This document shows, piece by piece, positions 63,401-64,000 of a stretch of DNA of 64,000 bases. The stretch spans positions 4,210,500 through 4,274,499 of the forward strand of contig CM055103.1 of NCBI GenBank assembly GCA_029204225.1, written 5' to 3'. The translations under genes were made by a program, and so were the position numbers. Position 1 is the first letter of the stretch. Every line of letters starts with the position of its first letter. A model generated the notes under the pieces. That model did not search any database. It saw nothing but the letters and a program-made list of their open reading frames with translations, and had not been told where the DNA came from. This DNA is from Diphasiastrum complanatum (taxonomy: Eukaryota; Streptophyta; Lycopodiopsida; Lycopodiales; Lycopodiaceae).

Positions 63401-63959
63401 CTTTCTGAGCTTCTCTAAGTATCCAACATTATCATGCCTGCAATGTTACACTTGATATGCATAAGCTAAAAAGAGTCACAACATACAACTATCTCAAAGT
63501 TCCCTAAAAAGTAAAACCTATTCACCTGCTTCTTAATGACCAAACACTTATCTTTTTTAATAATAATAAACCTGCAAAAGTAAAGCATATTTTACTACCT
63601 TATATAAAGACGGAGTGTGTAGTCTCCTTTGGATAGGCGCACTCCTTTAGGATAAACATCGCCTTTTGCTACAACTCTCTGATATTAGTGCAGATACAAT
63701 AAACAATATCATCAGGCAGAAATTTAAATAAAATTAGTGATTCTACAACGGCAAGATACAAAATTCAGCCAGTCAATAAATGGTCAAAGAGATAAATCAT
63801 AAAAAGGAACATGCCAAATCAGAGAAGGGAAGCCACAATACCTTGTTCACATCAGAGATCATATAAAATTGGGACTCAAACTCATTATCATAGATTCTCT
63901 TATTGAGGTATGGAAAACGTGGGGTCATCCTACCAGCTTCTGTTGAAGTAAATTTGTAC
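33533..63959 (-). CDS. TPP2: Tripeptidyl-peptidase II, C-terminal third (13 exons, 5' end off window)
   Basis: TPP2 is a giant cytosolic subtilisin-family protease that removes tripeptides from the N-termini of peptides, acting downstream of the proteasome. The catalytic domain is off the right edge; the window holds the non-catalytic C-terminal part. Exons (minus, in coding order): 63959-63842, 63678-63599, 63437-63365, 63002-62917, 62801-62750, 44070-43933, 43808-43740, 43603-43511, 43146-43060, 42976-42878, 42691-42596, 34834-34613 (5' border uncertain), 33691-33533. All have GT/AG borders, and the phases join without a shift except for the doubtful start of the twelfth. Total is about 456 residues plus TGA. 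Family blocks include [92 protein letters not shown] and the end RFPVALPLF. Introns 5 (18.7 kb) and 11 (about 7.8 kb) are filled with transposable elements. Confidence 0.92.
34040..34257 (+). mobile_element. LTR remnant in the last TPP2 intron
   Basis: It shares CCACAC-ACGTGG, TTTGATCAATGCTTTTGATTG and the end TTTGTACTGTACTTTCAACA with the minus-strand LTR at 16058-16690. Only the last ~220 bp are present, with no PBS. It lies antisense to TPP2. Confidence 0.65.
34613..34834 (-). CDS. TPP2: TPP2 exon 12 of this window, 5' border uncertain
   Basis: The frame reads [20 protein letters not shown] then [17 protein letters not shown] and CAIK, then donor GTTAGA at 34612. This is the conserved FEENFKEL..WVDVKSSKYG..L..RE.R.GRLG block. 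The best-looking acceptor (TTATTATCACAG, exon start 34883) would put the exon out of frame with this block. The phase-0 alternatives CTAG at 34835 or ACAG near 34807 keep the frame but have poor polypyrimidine tracts. I used 34834. A small indel in the exon is the other explanation. Confidence 0.75.
34884..35640. other. TPP2 intron sequence, no recognised element
   Basis: AT-rich sequence just upstream of exon 12. No motif was recognised except short repeats of ACTACTGGAATTGG near 35310. Confidence 0.5.
35640..36205 (-). pseudogene. LINE reverse transcriptase fragment
   Basis: On the minus strand [20 protein letters not shown], then [32 protein letters not shown] and [20 protein letters not shown] correspond to RT blocks of the LINE at 52.5-57.5 kb. 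The catalytic block reads NEDDVVLV rather than YADD. Its left end stops within RT, and its right end is fused to copia protease sequence at about 36210. Confidence 0.85.
36210..39556 (+). pseudogene. Ty1/copia element, 5'-truncated, with internal RT inversion, in TPP2 intron
   Basis: Plus-strand order: protease [20 protein letters not shown] (36310), GAG-pre-integrase [17 protein letters not shown] (36700), integrase VHSDVCGPM and [17 protein letters not shown] (36890-37000), integrase tail [17 protein letters not shown] (37370), RT entry [16 protein letters not shown] (38060), then [18 protein letters not shown]. The segment 38311-38806 is inverted. After it RT resumes with [18 protein letters not shown] and RNase H follows: [20 protein letters not shown], then [20 protein letters not shown], ending LFTKALPRV. 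Stops and frameshifts are scattered. It ends in a polypurine tract (AAGGAGGG) before an LTR at 39557. Confidence 0.88.
38311..38806 (-). pseudogene. Inverted segment of the copia RT carrying YVDD
   Basis: Within a plus-strand copia, these ~496 bp code on the minus strand: [20 protein letters not shown] then [18 protein letters not shown], then [34 protein letters not shown] and [12 protein letters not shown]. The flanking plus-strand blocks (ending AAHFGWR and restarting [11 protein letters not shown]) are exactly what should adjoin this segment if it were flipped back, so nothing is lost. Confidence 0.9.
39557..40134 (+). mobile_element. Probable 3' LTR of the 36-39.5 kb copia
   Basis: It begins TGTTAGAAATAAATG directly after the polypurine tract. 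The end at CTAACA (40134) gives a matching TGTTAG/CTAACA pair but is tentative. It contains CG-rich direct repeats (ACGCGATCCGAAA, near 39640-39675) and a TC tract at about 39920-39968. Confidence 0.4.
40380..41455 (-). pseudogene. hAT-type transposase, C-terminal part
   Basis: On the minus strand [20 protein letters not shown], then [12 protein letters not shown] (RFA..F..LKRL-type block near 41340), then [11 protein letters not shown] and a shifted frame with [20 protein letters not shown], then [20 protein letters not shown] and LVFVNT (41050-40890). The last two blocks are the hAT dimerisation domain (L..LA.RVLSQ..SSS.CERNWS.F...H.KRRN). An acidic/Arg-rich tail with [10 protein letters not shown] follows near 40450. 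Frameshifts and a lost N-terminal DDE part make it a relic. It sits in a TPP2 intron, same strand. Confidence 0.78.
41545..42180 (-). pseudogene. LINE endonuclease fragment
   Basis: Minus-strand scraps match the EN domain of the intact [15 protein letters not shown]-type text near 41870, [20 protein letters not shown] near 41765 (intact copy [20 protein letters not shown]), [13 protein letters not shown], and LAIYNGLT near 41575. The catalytic Asp of GDFN is changed to Asn (GNFN). Confidence 0.8.
42596..44070 (-). CDS. TPP2: TPP2 exons 6-11 of this window
   Basis: Six compact phase-0 exons: 44070-43933 ([20 protein letters not shown] to FSVPPPVK), 43808-43740 ([20 protein letters not shown] then AEE), 43603-43511 ([20 protein letters not shown] to QAKALK), 43146-43060 ([20 protein letters not shown] to NYNE), 42976-42878 ([20 protein letters not shown] to EADAN) and 42691-42596 ([20 protein letters not shown] to ENSLA). 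Lengths are 138, 69, 93, 87, 99 and 96 nt, all multiples of three. The segment is helical and charged, as in the C-terminal region of plant TPP2, which helps assemble the giant oligomer. Introns within the cluster are 75-360 bp, in contrast with the huge introns on both sides. Confidence 0.92.
44071..46017. other. TPP2 intron sequence without recognised element
   Basis: This is the left end of the 18.7-kb intron. No coding motif was recognised; short frames are unsupported. The sequence just before 46018 is not copia-like, marking a 5' truncation point. Confidence 0.5.
46018..48035 (+). pseudogene. Ty1/copia element, 5'-truncated (integrase end, RT, RNase H)
   Basis: It starts inside integrase ([20 protein letters not shown], 46030). 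The linker [20 protein letters not shown] follows. RT follows with [20 protein letters not shown], then [36 protein letters not shown] and [16 protein letters not shown] (FVDD near 47030). RNase H follows with [40 protein letters not shown] and [20 protein letters not shown], ending [21 protein letters not shown] few frameshifts (near 46515, 46950 and 47240) break an otherwise well-preserved sequence. It is antisense to TPP2. Confidence 0.92.
48036..48456 (+). mobile_element. 3' LTR of the 46-48 kb copia (421 bp)
   Basis: It follows the polypurine tract AAGAGGGAG, begins TGTCAGAAATGG and ends CTATTGACA (TGTCA/TGACA ends). It has repeated TTCGCGA(A/C) motifs at about 48103, 48145 and 48383, as does the LTR-like insert at 23616. 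Confidence 0.65.
48720..51040 (-). pseudogene. Rearranged LINE copy (RT end/C-term, then endonuclease, then RT start)
   Basis: Reading the minus strand from 51040, a block like the RT end comes first ([16 protein letters not shown]). Next is the C-terminal domain [15 protein letters not shown] (50730), [20 protein letters not shown] and the zinc-finger-like [12 protein letters not shown] ending near 50150. Then come endonuclease scraps (CLYRESL near 49950, [10 protein letters not shown]) and finally the RT entry [15 protein letters not shown] near 48905. EN and RT should precede the C-terminal domain, so two truncated copies are joined or one is rearranged. All pieces are degenerate. Confidence 0.8.
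51041..51780. other. Intron/repeat sequence, nothing recognised
   Basis: No open frame of note and no motif seen. It precedes the LTR whose R-U5 end is at 52211. Confidence 0.4.
51780..52211 (+). mobile_element. 5' LTR of a pol-less LTR retrotransposon
   Basis: The last ~187 bp (52025-52211) recur at 60731-60917 with roughly seven differences. A TATA box (CTATAAGTAGG near 52020) precedes the shared part. A 32-bp unit (TTAAGTCTTGCTTATGTG..) is tandemly repeated inside. TGGTATCAGAGC follows directly. The outer border near 51780 is uncertain. Confidence 0.7.
52212..52223 (+). promoter_or_regulatory. Primer binding site TGGTATCAGAGC
   Basis: An exact match to the classic plant initiator-Met tRNA primer binding site, directly after the LTR end. 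Confidence 0.9.
52247..52458. repeat. Three ~75-bp repeats in the retroelement leader
   Basis: Three imperfect copies of a unit containing GCCCTACTAACCCATCACTTT and TCGATTTTTTCATCA (truncated or diverged in the last). They cover the leader between the PBS and the TC tract. Confidence 0.85.
52468..52540. repeat. (TC)n tract, left flank of the nested LINE
   Basis: An uninterrupted TC run. A second TC run (57467-57495) lies at the LINE 3' end, so the LINE appears to have inserted into a TC tract. Confidence 0.96.
52549..52628. repeat. GC-rich ~19-20 bp minisatellite in the LINE 5' region
   Basis: Four tandem units of GCTGGTGCGCTGCCCGCCT with small variations, inside a GC-rich island (52541-52760) that contrasts with the AT-rich surroundings. 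It is likely the LINE 5'UTR/internal promoter. Confidence 0.85.
52769..53677 (+). CDS. LINE ORF1 protein (coiled coil plus RRM-like domain)
   Basis: This 302-residue protein has a Pro/Ser-rich, Lys-start N-terminus (MAPKKKEG). A long heptad-rich region follows (about residues 50-165, for example [19 protein letters not shown] and [18 protein letters not shown]), predicting a coiled-coil oligomeriser. The C-terminal part is [20 protein letters not shown], then [18 protein letters not shown], then [20 protein letters not shown]. This matches the RRM plus C-terminal layout of L1-type ORF1 proteins (R-GI...EE...; DDLT...R). It probably binds LINE RNA as a multimer. No CCHC knuckle is visible, unlike most plant L1 ORF1 proteins. 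The start is the first ATG of the frame. Confidence 0.85.
   Translation: MAPKKKEGVLTPPSLLDTPPSPVVMEEPSSVTETINMAAIDYTPSKPTESLFAYDLSFIRQEILGLKKQLHLFEAENSKLAKDLFGVSERVEQLEQENIYLKQRIAEKSALEETSNKINSLEKQVEETKTWAALFKPDDMGSKLSSLAKQVEETTSILKQGNHSQISSFPKENDLETVLGEQARRAKKAFNIRVRGIANGGKPLEEATDLLISKLSHVADGFDTAWRSKFDDNVLFIKFRSLSQRNAALRLRAKLKGTFIYMDDDLTNTQWLARKKIILEAKEKGQRVVFIDGKPRFFDLPQ
53726..57229 (+). CDS. LINE ORF2 protein: APE-type endonuclease, reverse transcriptase, C-terminal zinc-finger-like motif
   Basis: This 1167-residue frame is uninterrupted. The endonuclease spans about residues 1-260: [35 protein letters not shown] near 148 and ISDHSLLHI near 254 carry the expected catalytic residues. RT spans about 455-800: [65 protein letters not shown] and [13 protein letters not shown] (YADD near 696) are intact. 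The C-terminal part has [20 protein letters not shown] and [22 protein letters not shown] near 1024, a C-x2-C...H-x4-C finger-like motif. It nicks DNA and copies LINE RNA at the target. No RNase H was noticed. The clade cannot be assigned by eye. Confidence 0.95.
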   Translation: MRLGFWNCNGFLSSSSAGDFADFIRKCDILLLAETHESLYHPLPNIQEYSWHSAFRPFVRGKTCRGSGGVACLYRDTTVQMVKQDPYARYIWLHIIGSLLGLPQDIYIAVCYFAPQTSVFAEFGGDPFQALSDDIAIFSQQGSILLAGDFNARTCSRQTEFHAATDLLRLYPLDMGLDRVSQDADTPATSFGEQLITLAETHALAILNGLTQWPSSSAYTCYPHGGGHSVVDYFIGSPALISHIFDFSITPPTISDHSLLHISLGHITSSLQISCSLPTHKRIPFTQSGFTNYTTILSQLLANFPFMAPIDQQATFLSTSLLAAASSSFPTKTTSSHRSVHNRWYDAECRSLHNHVTYARSHSPATLKQCQKEYHRTTRTKKIKYLQSLCQKMINSLDSPSSSFFWKHFTRHSSTLAPIAIESWIEYATELYTTDSPPTSLSPRPDHCSLFTPDMVENAIKHAKLNKATDYDSLSVDFLKPVAHLISPYIAHVFNTAVTSGFPTAWCTNILHPILKAGDPMNVGNYRTIMIGHTLAKIYGSILQTVTGSFAETEGLHAMGQAGFRPGYSTSDQIFILRCIIEEARHRKQRIYCCFVDFRKAFDSVPRHLLFQRLSSLGFSEDTIAAIITLYERVLARFRDGSGWSSQIHSTIGVKQGCPLSPTLFALYIDDLERIIREEGGEGCPLADIIIPILLYADDVVLLSSSAAGLQSHLSALHHFCQRWGLTVNLKKTKIMVFNTNRQHMRDVIFYYDGLPIEIVTSYTYLGVLFSGPLLTFRPAATARLRKGHTALVHMERFCSTYYVQDPATRCLLFSATVSPVVLYSAETWCPDLSRDTWRDLTRIQILMLSRIIRAKPSVPHDIILAEFASPPLVVGAMFQIITFLHRVSDLDTSRYIVAALTSSCTIADQGAKHSWYRSVSALLQTWGLSALDLPNGTHAYIRQQIYRSYIRTIWSHPDPDRVKLHYYGTHLLRLDVSGLPILPVYLTQTLSFGLRYRIGQLRVSSHQLAIETGRYTDTPRLQRICQLCSLQEVEDEFHFIFRCPVYYEIRGRYHCLYRDIPLTLSSFLEYPDARCVGLLLREMYILRASLLPTLSDMDSSQAHITQFFQKRDRVDISVADFDVPVRRSKTQRVSARSSATRSSYASHQPTSRPTTTITHYFRLARS
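57467..57495. repeat. (TC)n tract, right flank of the nested LINE
   Basis: A short TC run between the LINE tail and resumed LTR-element sequence. Confidence 0.9.
57879..58700 (+). pseudogene. LTR-element gag-like N-terminus and retropepsin (frameshifted)
   Basis: A start ATG at 57879 gives [19 protein letters not shown], then [18 protein letters not shown], a short helical gag-like segment. After a frameshift near 58090 come [19 protein letters not shown] and a Ty3/gypsy-type retropepsin block [20 protein letters not shown] (active site DTGS near 58280). After another shift near 58435, [20 protein letters not shown] followed by [18 protein letters not shown] match the region after gypsy protease (DVILGMDWL..). 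RT, RNase H and integrase do not follow. The protease identity is clear; the gag is inferred from position. Confidence 0.7.
58701..60575 (+). other. Long unexplained reading frame following the retropepsin
   Basis: The frame that carries the retropepsin end (from 58530) stays open to 60575 with a single stop at 59400-59402. It is hydrophobic and unusually rich in Trp, His and Pro; examples are [18 protein letters not shown] and [21 protein letters not shown] recognise no domain. The plus strand here is T-rich and A-poor, which lowers stop frequency in all plus frames (other frames are also open for 100-200 codons), so the openness may be compositional rather than selected. Possible explanations are a non-autonomous element with a novel ORF or anciently expanded internal repeats. 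Confidence 0.4.
60562..60750 (-). pseudogene. copia RT N-terminal fragment
   Basis: On the minus strand [11 protein letters not shown], then [20 protein letters not shown] and [15 protein letters not shown] is the entry block of copia RT. It is short and sits between the unexplained frame and a truncated LTR. The downstream part is missing. Confidence 0.88.
60731..60917 (+). mobile_element. Truncated second copy of the 51.8-52.2 kb LTR
   Basis: It matches 52025-52211 at roughly 96% by eye, starting at AGTAGGGAAACTG and ending at GTAACT. The U3 part is missing. It is probably the remaining 3' LTR of the same element, or a second fragment of the family. Confidence 0.75.
60918..61464. other. 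Probable leader of a minus-strand LTR element
   Basis: This lies just inside the PBS at 61476-61465. No gag was recognised. Confidence 0.35.
61465..61476 (-). promoter_or_regulatory. Primer binding site TGGTATCAGAGC
   Basis: The minus strand reads TGGTATCAGAGC exactly, directly inside an LTR-like sequence. Confidence 0.85.
61477..61922 (-). mobile_element. LTR (about 446 bp), same family as 6949-7471
   Basis: On the minus strand it starts TGTTAGTTATGCC at 61922. It has a TATA-like CTCTATATATTGGG near 61695, shares TTGGTTGGGTGGTTTCTC with the LTR at 6949, and ends CCCTTATAG at the PBS. No second LTR was seen nearby. Confidence 0.65.
61923..62749. other. Right end of the 18.7-kb TPP2 intron, no element recognised
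   Basis: No coding motif was seen. It ends at the GTGATT donor that follows TPP2 exon e (62750). Confidence 0.5.
62750..63959 (-). CDS. TPP2: TPP2 exons 1-5 of this window
   Basis: Exon a (63959-63842) codes YKFTSTEAG...[13 protein letters not shown]. Exon b (63678-63599) codes [15 protein letters not shown]...LRLYI and ends in AG, whose codon is completed by exon c. Exon c (63437-63365) codes [20 protein letters not shown] and continues to ALDEK. Exon d (63002-62917) codes [20 protein letters not shown] and continues to LAPG. Exon e (62801-62750) codes [17 protein letters not shown]. Donors are GTATTG, GTAGTA, GTGCAG, GTAATT and GTGATT; acceptors are CATACAG, ATATCAG, TTGCAG, CTGCAG and TTTCTAG. 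Split codons at b/c and d/e reconstitute Arg and Gly exactly, which supports the borders. Upstream exons lie beyond 64000. Confidence 0.92.
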
Positions 63960-64000
63960 CTGTATGATACAATTGTTATAACATAATATTATTATTCTCC

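Overview
This is a repeat-rich nuclear segment of a land plant genome. Three signs point to a large, retrotransposon-loaded genome: an S-type anion channel gene of the plant SLAC1/SLAH family, a tripeptidyl-peptidase II (TPP2) gene cut into many small exons by multi-kilobase introns, and dense copia, gypsy-like, LINE, hAT and CACTA debris. A fern or another early-diverging plant would fit, but that is inference. Most open frames in the window belong to transposable elements, are shadows, or are microsatellite translations.

Host genes. (1) The left edge (51-1445, minus) holds the first coding exon of a SLAC1/SLAH channel; it ends in a clean GTAAGT donor and the gene runs off the window. (2) From the right edge back to 33533 (minus) lies the last third of TPP2. 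I could assemble 13 exons whose splice phases fit and which together encode about 456 residues, ending in the family's RFP..LPLF tail. Two of its introns are about 7.8 kb and 18.7 kb and are almost entirely transposable elements. (3) Plus-strand pieces at 7.7-8.2 kb and 11.9-12.3 kb have in-frame splice sites and look like exons of unidentified gene(s).

Transposable elements from left to right: decayed copia (3.6-4.8 kb, minus); an LTR with PBS (6.9-7.5); a copia 3' half plus LTR and PBS, followed by a centromeric-histone-H3-like pseudogene (9.0-11.6, minus) and a head-to-head integrase piece (11.6-11.9); CACTA and copia scraps (13.5-13.8); LTRs of further families (14.8-18.5); a gypsy RT scrap (18.6-18.8); a copia split into two inverted halves with an LTR-like insert (20.8-26.4); a decayed LINE (28.3-31.7). 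Inside TPP2 introns: an LTR scrap, LINE scrap, copia with a 0.5-kb inverted RT segment, hAT transposase tail, another copia with LTR, a rearranged LINE, and an LTR element (51.8-60.9) that carries gag/protease but no recognisable pol. An apparently intact two-ORF LINE (52.5-57.5) is nested in that element at a (TC)n tract.

The most interesting signals are the CENH3-like histone pseudogene directly downstream of a retrotransposon PBS, three copia elements with inverted internal segments (an autointegration-like pattern), the intact LINE with an L1-type ORF1, and the long unexplained reading frame of the pol-less LTR element. All family assignments come from motif recognition by eye; no database search was run.
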